From positions 42,417 through 106,416 of the forward strand of contig JAUCBJ010000961.1 of the NCBI GenBank assembly GCA_032718475.1: a stretch of DNA of 64,000 bases, in the 5' to 3' direction. Position 1 is the first letter of the stretch. The number at the start of each line of letters is the position of its first letter. Made by a program: the position numbers and the translations under genes. Shown piece after piece: positions 10,901-24,628 of the stretch. Origin of the DNA: Nemertoderma westbladi (taxonomy: Eukaryota; Xenacoelomorpha; Nemertodermatida; Nemertodermatidae). The notes beneath the pieces were generated by a model that searched no databases, was not told where the DNA came from, and worked only from the letters and a program-made list of their open reading frames with translations.

Positions 10901-13900
10901 GTCCCATATCCGTCTACGGCAAGGTCCCATATCCGTCTATGGCAAGGTCCCATATCCGTCTACTGGCAAGGTCCCATATCCGTTACGGCAAGGTCCCATA
11001 TCCGTTAATGGCAAGGTCCCATATCCGTCCAGCAAGGTCCCATATCCGTATGGCAAGGTCCCATATCCGTCTACGGCAAGGTCCCATATCCGTCTATGGC
11101 AAGGTCCCATATCCGTTATGGCAAGGTCCCATATCCGTCTACGGCAAGGTCCCATATCCGTCTACGGCAAGGTCCCATATCCGTCTATGGCAAGGTCCCA
11201 TATCCGTATGGCAAGGTCCCATATCCGTCTACGGCAAGGTCCCATATCCGTCTATGGCAAGGTCCCATATCCGTTATGGCAAGGTCCCATATCCGTCTAC
11301 AGCAAGGTCCCATATCCGTCTATGGCAAGGTCCCATATCCGTCTATGGCAAGGTCCCATATCCGTTAATGGCAAGGTCCCATATCCGTCTACGGCAAGGT
11401 CCCATATCCGTCTATGGCAAGGTCCCATATCCGTATGGCAAGGTCCCATATCCGTCTACAGCAAGGTCCCATATCCGTTACGGCAAGGTCCCATATCCAT
11501 CTATGTCAAGGTCATATCCGTTAATGGCAAGGTCCCATATCCGTCTATGGCAAGGTCCCATATCCGTTGGCAAGGTCCCATATCCGTCTATGGCAAGGTC
11601 CCATATCCGTATGGCAAGGTCCCATATCCGTCTACGGCAAGGTCCCATATCCGTCTACTGGCAAGGTCCCATATCCGTCTATGGCAAGGTCCCATATCCG
11701 TATGGCAAGGTCCCATATCCGTCTATGGCAAGGTCCCATATCCGTTAATGGCAAGGTCCCATATCCGTCTATGGCAAGGTCCCATATCCGTTAATGGCAA
11801 GGTCCCATATCCGTCTAATGGCAAGGTCCCATATCCGTTAATGGCAAGGTCCCATATCCGTCTATGGCAAGGTCCCATATCCGTTAATGGCAAGGTCCCA
11901 TATCCGTCTATGGCAAGGTCCCATATCCGTTATGGCAAGGTCCCATATCCGTCTACGGCAAGGTCCCATATCCGTTAATGGCAAGGTCCCATATCCGTCT
12001 ATGGCAAGGTCCCATATCCGTTATGGCAAGGTCCCATATCCGTCTATGGCAAGGTCCCATATCCGTTATGGCAAGGTCCCATATCCGTCTACAGCAAGGT
12101 CCCATATCCGTCTATGGCAAGGTCCCATATCCGTTAATGGCAAGGTCCCATATCCGTCTATGGCAAGGTCCCATATCCGTTAATGGCAAGGTCCCATATC
12201 CGTCTATGGCAAGGTCCCATATCCGTTAATGGCAAGGTCCCATATCCGTCTACAGCAAGGTCCCATATCCGTTAATGGCAAGGTCCCATATCCGTCTATG
12301 GCAAGGTCCCATATCCGTTATGGCAAGGTCCCATATCCGTCTATGGCAAGGTCCCATATCCGTTAATGGCAAGGTCCCATATCCGTCTACGGCAAGGTCC
12401 CATATCCGTCTATGGCAAGGTCCCATATCCGTTAAGGCAAGGTCCCATATCCGTTATGGCAAGGTCCCATATCCGTCTACGGCAAGGTCCCATATCCGTC
12501 TATGGCAAGGTCCCATATCCGTCTATGGCAAGGTCCCATATCCGTCTACGGCAAGGTCCCATATCCGTCTATGGCAAGGTCCCATATCCGTTAATGGCAA
12601 GGTCCCATATCCGTCTACGGCAAGGTCCCATATCCGTCTACGGCAAGGTCCCATATCCGTCTATGGCAAGGTCCCATATCCGTTAATGGCAAGGTCCCAT
12701 ATCCGTTAATGGCAAGGTCCCATATCCGTCTACGGCAAGGTCCCATATCCGTCTATGGCAAGGTCCCATATCCGTCTACAGCAAGGTCCCATATCCGTTA
12801 TGGCAAGGTCCCATATCCGTCTACGGCAAGGTCCCATATCCGTATGGCAAGGTCCCATATCCGTCTACGCAAGGTCCCATATCCGTTAATGGCAAGGTCC
12901 CATATCCGTCTATGGCAAGGTCCCATATCCGTATGGCAAGGTCCCATATCCGTCTACAGCAAGGTCCCATATCCGTCTATGGCAAGGTCCCATATCCGTC
13001 TATGGCAAGGTCCCATATCCGTTAATGGCAAGGTCCCATATCCGTTAATGGCAAGGTCCCATATCCGTCTACGGCAAGGTCCCATATCCGTCTATGGCAA
13101 GGTCCCATATCCGTTATGGCAAGGTCCCATATCCGTCTACGGCAAGGTCCCATATCCGTCTACGGCAAGGTCCCATATCCGTCTATGGCAAGGTCCCATA
13201 TCCGTCTATGGCAAGGTCCCATATCCGTTAATGGCAAGGTCCCATATCCGTCTATGGCAAGGTCCCATATCCGTCTATGGCAAGGTCCCATATCCGTCTA
13301 TGGCAAGGTCCCATATCCGTCTACAGCAAGGTCCCATATCCGTCTATGGCAAGGTCCCATATCCGTCTAATGGCAAGGTCCCATATCCGTCTATGGCAAG
13401 GTCCCATATCCGTATGGCAAGGTCCCATATCCGTCTACAGCAAGGTCCCATATCCGTTAATGGCAAGGTCCCATATCCGTCTATGGCAAGGTCCCATATC
13501 CGTCTACGGCAAGGTCCCATATCCGTCTATGGCAAGGTCCCATATCCGTCTACAGGCAAGGTCCCATATCCGTCTACGGCAAGGTCCCATATCCGTTAAT
13601 GGCAAGGTCCCATATCCGTCTATGGCAAGGTCCCATATCCGTCTATGGCAAGGTCCCATATCCGTTAATGGCAAGGTCCCATATCCGTCTATGGCAAGGT
13701 CCCATATCCGTCTATGGCAAGGTCCCATATCCGTCTATGGCAAGGTCCCATATCCGTCTATGGCAAGGTCCCATATCCGTCTACAGCAAGGTCCCATATC
13801 CGTCTATGGCAAGGTCCCATATCCGTCTACGGCAAGGTCCCATATCCGTCTATGGCAAGGTCCCATATCCGTCTATGGCAAGGTCCCATATCCGTCTATG

Positions 13901-16900
13901 GCAAGGTCCCATATCCGTCTATGGCAAGGTCCCATATCCGTCTATGGCAAGGTCCCATATCCGTCTATGGCAAGGTCCCATATCCGTCTACAGCAAGGTC
14001 CCATATCCGTCTACAGCAAGGTCCCATATCCGTCTACAGCAAGGTCCCATATCCGTCTATGGCAAGGTCCCATATCCGTCTATGGCAAGGTCCCATATCC
14101 GTCTATGGCAAGGTCCCATATCCGTCTACAGCAAGGTCCCATATCCGTCTATGGCAAGGTCCCATATCCGTTACGGCAAGGTCCCATATCCGTCTACGGC
14201 AAGGTCCCATATCCGTTAATGGCAAGGTCCCATATCCGTCTATGGCAAGGTCCCATATCCGTACGGCAAGGTCCCATATCCGTCTACGGCAAGGTCCCAT
14301 ATCCGTCTACGGCAAGGTCCCATATCCGTCTATGGCAAGGTCCCATATCCGTCTATGGCAAGGTCCCATATCCGTCTATGGCAAGGTCCCATATCCGTCT
14401 ACGGCAAGGTCCCATATCCGTCTATGGCAAGGTCCCATATCCGTCTACATGCAAGGTCCCATATCCGTCTACGGCAAGGTCCCATATCCGTCTATGGCAA
14501 GGTCCCATATCCGTTATGGCAAGGTCCCATATCCGTCTACGGCAAGGTCCCATATCCGTCTATGGCAAGGTCCCATATCCGTCTAATGGCAAGGTCCCAT
14601 ATCCGTCTACGGCAAGGTCCCATATCCGTCTATGGCAAGGTCCCATATCCGTACGGCAAGGTCCCATATCCATCTATGTCAAGGTTACATATCCGTTAAT
14701 GGCAAGGTCCCATATCCGTCTATGGCAAGGTCCCATATCCGTCTACGGCAAGGTCCCATATCCGTCTATGGCAAGGTCCCATATCCGTTAATGGCAAGGT
14801 CCCATATCCGTCTACGGCAAGGTCCCATATCCGTTAATGGCAAGGTCCCATATCCGTTAATGGCAAGGTCCCATATCCGTATGGCAAGGTCCCATATCCG
14901 TCTACGGCAAGGTCCCATATCCGTCTACATGGCAAGGTCCCATATCCTCTATGCAAGGTCCCATATCCGTTATGGCAAGGTCCCATATCCGTCTATGGCA
15001 AGGTCCCATATCCGTCTATGGCAAGGTCCCATATCCGTCTACGGCAAGGTCCCATATCCGTCTACGGCAAGGTCCCATATCCGTCTATGGCAAGGTCCCA
15101 TATCCGTCTACGGCAAGGTCCCATATCCGTCTATGGCAAGGTCCCATATCCGTCTACGGCAAGGTCCCATATCCGTCTATGGCAAGGTCCCATATCCGTC
15201 TATGGCAAGGTCCCATATCCGTCTACGGCAAGGTCCCATATCCGTCTACGGCAAGGTCCCATATCCATCTATGCAAGGTCCCATATCCGTTACGGCAAGG
15301 TCCCATATCCAGTCTATCGATGGCAAGGTCCCATATCCGTCTATGGCAAGGTCCCATATCCGTCTACGGCAAGGTCCCATATCCGTCTACGGCAAGGTCC
15401 CATATCCGTCTACGGCAAGGTCCCATATCCGTCTATGGCAAGGTCCCATATCCGTCTACGGCAAGGTCCCATATCCGTCTACGGCAAGGTCCCATATCCG
15501 TCTATGGCAAGGTCCCATATCCGTCTATGGCAAGGTCCCATATCCGTCTACGGCAAGGTCCCATATCCGTCTATGGCAAGGTCCCATATCCGTCTACGGC
15601 AAGGTCCCATATCCGTCTATGGCAAGGTCCCATATCCGTCTACGGCAAGGTCCCATATCCGTCTACGGCAAGGTCCCATATCCGTCTATGGCAAGGTCCC
15701 ATATCCGTTAATGGCAAGGTCCCATATCCGTCTACGGCAAGGTCCCATATCCGTCTATGGCAAGGTCCCATATCCGTCTACGGCAAGGTCCCATATCCGT
15801 CTATGGCAAGGTCCCATATCCGTTAATGGCAAGGTCCCATATCCGTTAATGGCAAGGTCCCATATCCGTATGGCAAGGTCCCATATCCGTCTACGGCAAG
15901 GTCCCATATCCGTTAATGGCAAGGTCCCATATCCGTCTACAGCAAGGTCCCATATCCGTTATGGCAAGGTCCCATATCCGTTAATGGCAAGGTCCCATAT
16001 CCGTCTACAGCAAGGTCCCATATCCGTCTACGGCAAGGTCCCATATCCGTCTACGGCAAGGTCCCATATCCGTCTACGGCAAGGTCCCATATCCGTCTAC
16101 GGCAAGGTCCCATATCCGTCTACGGCAAGGTCCCATATCCGTCTACGGCAAGGTCCCATATCCGTCTACGGCAAGGTCCCATATCCGTCTACGGCAAGGT
16201 CCCATATCCGTCTACGGCAAGGTCCCATATCCGTCTACGGCAAGGTCCCATATCCGTTAATGGCAAGGTCCCATATCCGTCTACAGCAAGGTCCCATATC
16301 CGTCTACGGCAAGGTCCCATATCCGTATGGCAAGGTCCCATATCCGTCTACAGCAAGGTCCCATATCCGTCTACGGCAAGGTCCCATATCCGTCTACAGC
16401 AAGGTCCCATATCCGTATGGCAAGGTCCCATATCCGTCTACGGCAAGGTCCCATATCCGTCTACGGCAAGGTCCCATATCCGTCTACGGCAAGGTCCCAT
16501 ATCCGTCTACAGCAAGGTCCCATATCCGTCTATGGCAAGGTCCCATATCCGTCTACGGCAAGGTCCCATATCCGTCTACGGCAAGGTCCCATATCCGTCT
16601 ACGGCAAGGTCCCATATCCGTCTACGGCAAGGTCCCATATCCGTCTACGGCAAGGTCCCATATCCGTCTACGGCAAGGTCCCATATCCGTTAATGGCAAG
16701 GTCCCATATCCGTCTATGGCAAGGTCCCATATCCGTCTACGGCAAGGTCCCATATCCGTCTACGGCAAGGTCCCATATCCGTCTACGGCAAGGTCCCATA
16801 TCCGTCTACAGGCAAGGTCCCATATCCGTTAATGGCAAGGTCCCATATCCGTTAATGGCAAGGTCCCATATCCGTCTACAGCAAGGTCCCATATCCGTCT

Positions 16901-19844
16901 ACGGCAAGGTCCCATATCCGTCTACGGCAAGGTCCCATATCCGTCTACGGCAAGGTCCCATATCCGTCTACGGCAAGGTCCCATATCCGTCTACGGCAAG
17001 GTCCCATATCCGTCTACGGCAAGGTCCCATATCCGTCTACGGCAAGGTCCCATATCCGTCTACGGCAAGGTCCCATATCCGTCTACGGCAAGGTCCCATA
17101 TCCGTCTACGGCAAGGTCCCATATCCGTTAATGGCAAGGTCCCATATCCGTCTACAGCAAGGTCCCATATCCGTATGGCAAGGTCCCATATCCGTTAATG
17201 GCAAGGTCCCATATCCGTCTACAGCAAGGTCCCATATCCGTCTACGCAAGGTCCCATATCCGTTAATGGCAAGGTCCCATATCCGTTAATGGCAAGGTCC
17301 CATATCCGTCTACAGCAAGGTCCCATATCCGTCTACGGCAAGGTCCCATATCCGTTAATGGCAAGGTCCCATATCCGTCTATGGCAAGGTCCCATATCCG
17401 TCTATGGCAAGGTCCCATATCCGTCTACAGCAAGGTCCCATATCCGTTAATGGCAAGGTCCCATATCCGTCTATGGCAAGGTCCCATATCCGTATGGCAA
17501 GGTCCCATATCCGTCTACGGCAAGGTCCCATATCCGTTAATGGCAAGGTCCCATATCCGTCTATGGCAAGGTCCCATATCCGTCTATGGCAAGGTCCCAT
17601 ATCCGTTAATGGCAAGGTCCCATATCCGTCTATGGCAAGGTCCCATATCCGTCTACGGCAAGGTCCCATATCCGTTAATGGCAAGGTCCCATATCCGTCT
17701 ACGGCAAGGTCCCATATCCGTCTACAGCAAGGTCCCATATCCGTTAATGGCAAGGTCCCATATCCGTCTACAGCAAGGTCCCATATCCGTTAATGGCAAG
17801 GTCCCATATCCGTATGGCAAGGTCCCATATCCGTCTACAGCAAGGTCCCATATCCGTTAATGGCAAGGTCCCATATCCGTCTACAGCAAGGTCCCATATC
17901 CGTTAATGGCAAGGTCCCATATCCGTATGGCAAGGTCCCATATCCGTCTACAGCAAGGTCCCATATCCGTTAATGGCAAGGTCCCATATCCGTTAATGGC
18001 AAGGTCCCATATCCGTCTATGGCAAGGTCCCATATCCGTCTACGGCAAGGTCCCATATCCGTTAATGGCAAGGTCCCATATCCGTCTACGGCAAGGTCCC
18101 ATATCCGTCTACAGCAAGGTCCCATATCCGTTAATGGCAAGGTCCCATATCCGTTAATGGCAAGGTCCCATATCCGTCTACGGCAAGGTCCCATATCCGT
18201 CTATGGCAAGGTCCCATATCCGTCTACAGCAAGGTCCCATATCCGTTAATGGCAAGGTCCCATATCCGTCTACAGCAAGGTCCCATATCCGTTAATGGCA
18301 AGGTCCCATATCCGTATGGCAAGGTCCCATATCCGTCTACAGCAAGGTCCCATATCCGTTAATGGCAAGGTCCCATATCCGTCTACAGCAAGGTCCCATA
18401 TCCGTTAATGGCAAGGTCCCATATCCGTATGGCAAGGTCCCATATCCGTCTACAGCAAGGTCCCATATCCGTCTATGGCAAGGTCCCATATCCGTCTATG
18501 GCAAGGTCCCATATCCGTCTACGGCAAGGTCATATATCCATCTATGACAAGGTCCCATATCCGTCTACGGCAAGGTCCCATATCCGTCTACGGCAAGGTC
18601 CCATATCCGTCTATGGCAAGGTCCCATATCCGTCTATGGCAAGGTCCCATATCCGTTAATGGCAAGGTCCCATATCCGTCTACGGCAAGGTCCCATATCC
18701 GTCTATGGCAAGGTCCCATATCCATCTATGTCAAGGTTACATATCCGTTAATGGCAAGGTCCCATATCCATCTATGTCAAGGTCCCATATCCTTGTACGG
18801 CAAGGTCCCATATCCGTTAATGGCAAGGTCTCATATCCTTGTACGGCAAGGTCCCATATCCGTTAATGGCAAGGTCCCATATCCGTCTATGGCAAGGTCC
18901 CATATCCGTCTATGGCAAGGTCCCATATCCGTCTACGGCAAGGTCCCATATCCGTCTACAGCAAGGTCCCATATCCGTCTATGGCAAGGTCCCATATCCA
19001 TCTATGTCAAGGTTACATATCCGTTAATGGCAAGGTCCCATATCCATCTATGTCAAGGTCCCATATCCTTGTACGGCAAGGTCCCATATCCGTTAATGGC
19101 AAGGTCCCATATCCGTTAATGGCAAGGTCCCATATCCATCTATGTCAAGGTCCCATATCCTTGTACGGCAAGGTCCCATATCCGTTAATGGCAAGGTCCC
19201 ATATCCGTATGGCAAGGTCCCATATCCGTCTACGGCAAGGTCCCATATCCGTCTATGGCAAGGTCCCATATCCGTTAATGGCAAGGTCCCATATCCGTCT
19301 ACGGCAAGGTCCCATATCCGTCTATGGCAAGGTCCCATATCCGTCTACGGCAAGGTCCCATATCCGTCTACAGCAAGGTCCCATATCCGTCTATGGCAAG
19401 GTCCCATATCCGTTAATGGCAGGGTCCCATATCCGTCTACGGCAAGGTCCCATATCCGTCTATGGCAAGGTCCCATATCCGTCTACGGCAAGGTCCCATA
19501 TCCGTCTACGGCAAGGTCCTATATCCGTATGGCAAGGTCCCATATCCGTTAATGGCAAGGTCCCATATCCATCTATGACAAGGTCCCATATCCGTGTACG
19601 GCAAGGTCCCATATCCGTCTATGGCAAGGTCCCATATCCGTCTATGGCAAGGTCCCATATCCGTCTATGGCAAGGTCCCATATCCGTTAATGGCAAGGTC
19701 CCATATCCGTTAATGGCAAGGTCCCATATCCGTCTATGGCAAGGTCCCATATCCGTCTACGGCAAGGTCCCATATCCGTCTACAGCAAGGTCCCATATCC
19801 GTCTACGGCAAGGTCCCATATCCGTCTATGGCAAGGTCCCATAT

Positions 19845-22015
19845 CCATCTATGACAAGGTCCCATATCCGTGTACGGCAAGGTCCCATATCCGTCTATGG
19901 CAAGGTCCCATATCCGTCTATGGCAAGGTCCCATATCCGTCTATGGCAAGGTCCCATATCCGTTAATGGCAAGGTCCCATATCCGTCTACGGCAAGGTCC
20001 CATATCCGTCTACGGCAAGGTCCCATATCCGTCTACAGCAAGGTCCCATATCCGTCTACGGCAAGGTCCCATATCCGTCTATGGCAAGGTCCCATATCCG
20101 TTAATGGCAAGGTCCCATATCCGTCTACGGCAAGGTCCCATATCCGTCTATGGCAAGGTCCCATATCCGTCTACGGCAAGGTCCCATATCCGTCTACGGT
20201 AAGGTCCCATATCCGTATGGCAAGGTCCCATATCCGTTAATGGCAAGGTCCCATATCCGTCTATGGCAAGGTCCCATATCCGTCTATGGCAAGGTCCCAT
20301 ATCCGTCTACGGCAAGGTCCCATATCCGTTAATGGCAAGGTCCCATATCCGTTAATGGCAAGGTCCCATATCCGTGTACGGCAAGGTCCCATATCCGTCT
20401 ACGGCAAGGTCCCATATCCATCTATATCAAGGTCCCATATCCATCTATATCAAGGTCCCATATCCGTCTACGGCAAGGTCCCATATCCATCTATATCAAG
20501 GTCCCATATCCATCTATATCAAGGTCCCATATCCATCGCGTCTACGGCAAGGTCCCATATCCGTCTACGGCAAGGTCCCATATCCATATATATCAAGGTC
20601 CCATATCCGTCTACGGCAAGGTCCCATATCCGTTAATGGCAAGGTCCCATATCCGTCTACAGCAAGGTCCCATATCCGTTAATGGCAAGGTCCCATATCC
20701 GTTAATGGCAAGGTCCCATATCCATCGCGTCTACGGCAAGGTCCCATATCCGTCTACGGCAAGGTCCCATATCCATCTATATCAAGGTCCCATATCCGTC
20801 TACAGCAAGGTCCGATATCCGTTAATGGCAAGGTCCCATATCCGTCTACGGCAAGGTCCCATATCCGTCTATGGCAAGGTCCCATATCCGTATGGCAAGG
20901 TCCCATATCCGTCTACGGCAAGGTCCCATATCCATCTATGACAAGGTCCCATATCCGTGTACGGCAAGGTCCCATATCCGTCTATGGCAAGGTCCCATAT
21001 CCGTCTATGGCAAGGTCCCATATCCGTCTATGGCAAGGTCCCATATCCGTTAATGGCAAGGTCCCATATCCGTCTACGGCAAGGTCCCATATCCGTCTAC
21101 GGCAAGGTCCCATATCCGTCTACAGCAAGGTCCCATATCCGTCTACGGCAAGGTCCCATATCCGTCTATGGCAAGGTCCCATATCCGTTAATGGCAAGGT
21201 CCCATATCCGTCTACGGCAAGGTCCCATATCCGTCTATGGCAAGGTCCCATATCCGTCTACGGCAAGGTCCCATATCCGTCTACGGTAAGGTCCCATATC
21301 CGTATGGCAAGGTCCCATATCCGTTAATGGCAAGGTCCCATATCCGTCTATGGCAAGGTCCCATATCCGTCTATGGCAAGGTCCCATATCCGTCTACGGC
21401 AAGGTCCCATATCCGTTAATGGCAAGGTCCCATATCCGTTAATGGCAAGGTCCCATATCCGTGTACGGCAAGGTCCCATATCCGTCTACGGCAAGGTCCC
21501 ATATCCATCTATATCAAGGTCCCATATCCATCTATATCAAGGTCCCATATCCGTCTACGGCAAGGTCCCATATCCATCTATATCAAGGTCCCATATCCAT
21601 CTATATCAAGGTCCCATATCCATCGCGTCTACGGCAAGGTCCCATATCCGTCTACGGCAAGGTCCCATATCCATATATATCAAGGTCCCATATCCGTCTA
21701 CGGCAAGGTCCCATATCCGTTAATGGCAAGGTCCCATATCCGTCTACAGCAAGGTCCCATATCCGTTAATGGCAAGGTCCCATATCCGTTAATGGCAAGG
21801 TCCCATATCCATCGCGTCTACGGCAAGGTCCCATATCCGTCTACGGCAAGGTCCCATATCCATCTATATCAAGGTCCCATATCCGTCTACAGCAAGGTCC
21901 GATATCCGTTAATGGCAAGGTCCCATATCCGTCTACGGCAAGGTCCCATATCCGTCTATGGCAAGGTCCCATATCCGTATGGCAAGGTCCCATATCCGTC
22001 TACGGCAAGGTCCCA
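19845..22015. repeat. 1,087-bp tandem duplication inside the 23-bp satellite
   Basis: The order of rare variants (CATCTATGACAAGG, GTGTACGG, CATCTATATC, CATCGCG, and one CTACGGTAAGG) is the same in a block starting near 19850 and again in one starting near 20937. Landmarks at 19870, 20150, 20286 and 20636 recur exactly 1,087 bases later (20957, 21237, 21373, 21723). The two copies look virtually identical, so this is a recent unequal exchange or amplification. Confidence 0.85.
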
Positions 22016-22416
22016 TATCCGTCTATGGCAAGGTCCCATATCCGTCTACGGCAAGGTCCCATATCCGTTAATGGCAAGGTCCCATATCCGTATGGCAAGG
22101 TCCCATATCCGTCTACGGCAAGGTCCCATATCCGTTAATGGCAAGGTCCCATATCCGTTAATGGCAAGGTCCCATATCCGTATGGCAAGGTCCCATATCC
22201 ATCTATATCAAGGTCCCATATCCGTTAATGGCAAGGTCCCATATCCGTATGGCAAGGTCCCATATCCATCTATATCAAGGTCCCATATCCGTCTACGGCA
22301 AGGTCCCATATCCGTCTACAGCAAGGTCCCATATCCATCGCGTCTACGGCAAGGTCCCATATCCGTCTATGGCAAGGTCCCATATCCGTCTATGGCAAGG
22401 TCCCATATCCGGCAAG

Positions 22417-22717
22417 GTTCCCCCAAGCTTGACACTAGAACAAAATCGCCTCCGCTTTGCAGGACATTGCTTTCGCCGTGAGGACCAGCCAGTGCATAAT
22501 CTTGTACTTTGGCAGCCTCATGGAGTGAATAAGAATGGTGGACAGCCCATGACTTTCTTGAGACGCATCTTAAAGGACACTGGCCTTAAAGATGCGGATG
22601 ATCTAGCAAATGTCATGGGTGATAGGGAGTTGTGGCGGTGCAATTTTGTTGACAAGCCGGCACAGCATTCTTAAAAATGCAGCTGCAATGCAGCATGCCG
22701 ATCCTAGTAGTAGTAGT
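22417..22717 (+). mobile_element. RTE-like non-LTR retrotransposon 3' end, 5'-truncated
   Basis: The sequence encodes the C-terminus of a LINE ORF2: RLRFAGHCFRREDQP, NLVLWQPHG and DTGLKDADDLANVMGDRELW, with a stop at 22672-22674. Only about 30 bases of 3' UTR and then (AGT)4 follow before satellite sequence resumes at 22718. A very short 3' UTR with a trinucleotide tail and the RFAGHC and LVLW-P-HG signature fit the RTE clade. It is severely 5'-truncated, as is usual for target-primed insertions. A second copy lies at 24629-24828 on the other strand. Confidence 0.8.
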
Positions 22718-23270
22718 ATGGCAAGGTCCCATATCCGTATGGCAAGGTCCCATATCCGTCTATGGCAAGGTCCCATATCCGTCTATGGCAAGGTCCCATA
22801 TCCGTCTACAGCAAGGTCCCATATCCGTCTACAGCAAGGTCCCATATCCGTCTATGGCAAGGTCCCATATCCGTCTACGGCAAGGTCCCATATCCGTCTA
22901 TGGCAAGGTCCCATATCCGTCTACGGCAAGGTCCCATATCCGTATGGCAAGGTCCCATATCCGTCTACAGCAAGGTCCCATATCCGTCTACGGCAAAGTC
23001 CCATATCCGTCTACGGCAAGGTCCCATATCCGTCGCGTCTACGGCAAGGTCCCATATCCGTCTACAGCAAGGTCCCATATCCGTCTACAGCAAGGTCCCA
23101 TATCCGTCTACAGCAAGGTCCCATATCCGTCTACAGCAAGGTCCCATATCCGTCTACAGCAAGGTCCCATATCCGTCTACAGCAAGGTCCCATATCCGTC
23201 TACAGCAAGGTCCCATATCCGTCTACAGCAAGGTCCCATATCCGTCTACAGCAAGGTCCCATATCCGTCG

Positions 23271-23522
23271 CTGTTTTCCCGAGGTTGTTATCGTATTACC
23301 CCATCCCCTGGTTTAATATCAACCCCGGCAGGTTGACGACCTGTTGTCGCATCTCCTGTTTCTTTACAAATACGTTCCGAGAGACCGCCAGCTGTCTCCT
23401 AACTGTACTACAGTCAGTACCAGTGGGGTACCCGACGATAATTAACTAAGTGGTTAACGGTTGCTATCTGCCACATCGCAGTACAGCGCAGTAGTATCAC
23501 AATACAGTTGTACTGTTTATCC
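23271..23522. other. Unique sequence; possible short coding stretch on the minus strand
   Basis: Non-repetitive sequence after the satellite. On the minus strand about 50 codons are open, ending with TAA at 23296-23298, and include RRQLAVSRNVFVKKQEMRQQ. A CAG acceptor-like site ends at 23403 in the opposite reading direction. I recognise no family, and the stretch could be open by chance. Confidence 0.2.
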
Positions 23523-23652
23523 TTAAGGGGAGATGGTACCCCAGGCTGCCCCCATACATTTTACTATTAAGGGGAGATGGTACCCCAGGCTGCCCCCATA
23601 CATTTTACTATTAAGGGGAGATGGTACCCCAGGCTGTCCCCATACATGTTAC
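23523..23652 (+). repeat. Three 44-bp tandem copies of the element terminus
   Basis: Three copies, each starting TTAAGGGGAGATGGTACC and containing CCCCATACAT, begin at 23523, 23567 and 23611. The third has TGTCCCC for TGCCCCC. The unit includes the TTAA and the terminal inverted repeat. Confidence 0.9.
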
Positions 23653-24112
23653 TATTAACACATGTGTACCCATTACGCTGGTTCTACAAGATGGAATTTC
23701 ATGAAAATAACTATAGAGACACCCCTGGAACCTAAAAAAATTTGAAATTTTTTGTGTCTATGTTTGAGGGTCACTAAACTTCATTGCACCAAAAACCAAA
23801 AAATGACACATTTTCGAAGTTTATATTAGAAATACATTTGATAATTGTTTCAAACATGTGTAATATGTTTTTAGAGGTTCCACAATTGTGTCTCAGAACA
23901 ACAAACCTGCTGCGAAAATTTCAGCCAATTCCATCTAGCCGTTCTCGAGAAAAAGGTAGCCTACATTTATCTCTAAATTGTACAAAAAGTAAAAGCGGAA
24001 TAAAACGCATTTAAAGTTTTCAAACCTTCCCGCTAATTTTATATAAATCGCTGGGAATTAAAAAAAAAAAGCCAAAATATAATAAACTACTCCAGCCTAC
24101 CAAAATGTACGA
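23653..24112. other. Non-coding interior of the composite element
   Basis: AT-rich sequence without a recognisable gene. The phrase TAGCCGTTCTCGAGAAAAAGG (23938-23958) resembles wording in the dispersed repeats elsewhere in the window. Confidence 0.4.
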
Positions 24113-24485
24113 TTTAGGGTTTTCGTAGTCGCTGAGTTAATTTCTGATATCTGTTTTCATGTTTAATGATATCTGGAATTTCTGTTTGTCTGTCTTTCTG
24201 TCTGTCAATCTCAGACAATAAATAAGTAAACACACCACTTTACTATAATTTATGATATGGGGGGGGGGGGGGGGGGGTGGTTTCCCTAGTAGCTGATTCC
24301 ATTCCCGATGTCAATTTTACTATTTGACTGAACCTATAATGTCTGTTTGTCTTTTTTTACTCCTGTCTGTCTGTCAGTCAAAATATAAGGAGGCATATCA
24401 CCTGAACAAAATTTCTGATATGGGGGTTATCCTAGTCGCTGATTTCGTTTCTAATACCTGTTTTAATGTTTGATTACATCTGGGC

Positions 24486-24518
<33 letters not shown>

Positions 24519-24625
24519 GACTCGGTCTCACAGAAAAAAACTGTATTTAAGTAAACACATCACTTTACTATAATTTCTGATATGCGGGTTTTTCTAGTCG
24601 CTGATTTCATTTTCGATGTCTTATT
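24113..24625 (+). repeat. Dispersed repeat family with (GTCT)n, three or more tandem units
   Basis: Units of roughly 150-170 bp share TTTCTGATATGNGGGTT, a stretch like CTAGTCGCTGATTTC, a TTTTAATGTTTGAT-like stretch, and a run of GTCT. In one unit the G run has grown to 19 G (24259-24277). Related copies lie at 39945-40400, 61455-61660 and, reversed, 62150-62990. Confidence 0.7.
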
Positions 24626-24628
24626 TAC

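Larger units (their letters stand above)
3804..23270. repeat. 23-bp satellite array (about 19.5 kb)
   Basis: About 800 head-to-tail copies of a 23-bp unit: the constant core GCAAGGTCCCATATCCG plus a six-base variable part, mainly TCTATG, TCTACG, TCTACA or TTAATG. Short forms (21-22 bp, TATG or TTATG) and rarer variants (TCTATC, TGTACG, CATCTATATC) are interspersed. The variants cluster by region and repeat in higher-order blocks, for example 207 bp around 7520-7930 and 410 bp at 5672-6490. Both strands are nearly free of stops because 23 is not divisible by 3, so long artificial open frames (repeats of MARSHIR and KVPYP) appear; these are not genes. Two retroelements interrupt it, at 4234 and 22417. 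Confidence 0.97.

Noticed and set aside
3897-23336. Dozens of open frames of 60-600 codons in the 23-bp satellite (MARSHIR, KVPYP repeats)
   Set aside because: They occur in all frames and both strands because the unit has few stops and is not a multiple of three; no non-repeat coding sequence is attached.
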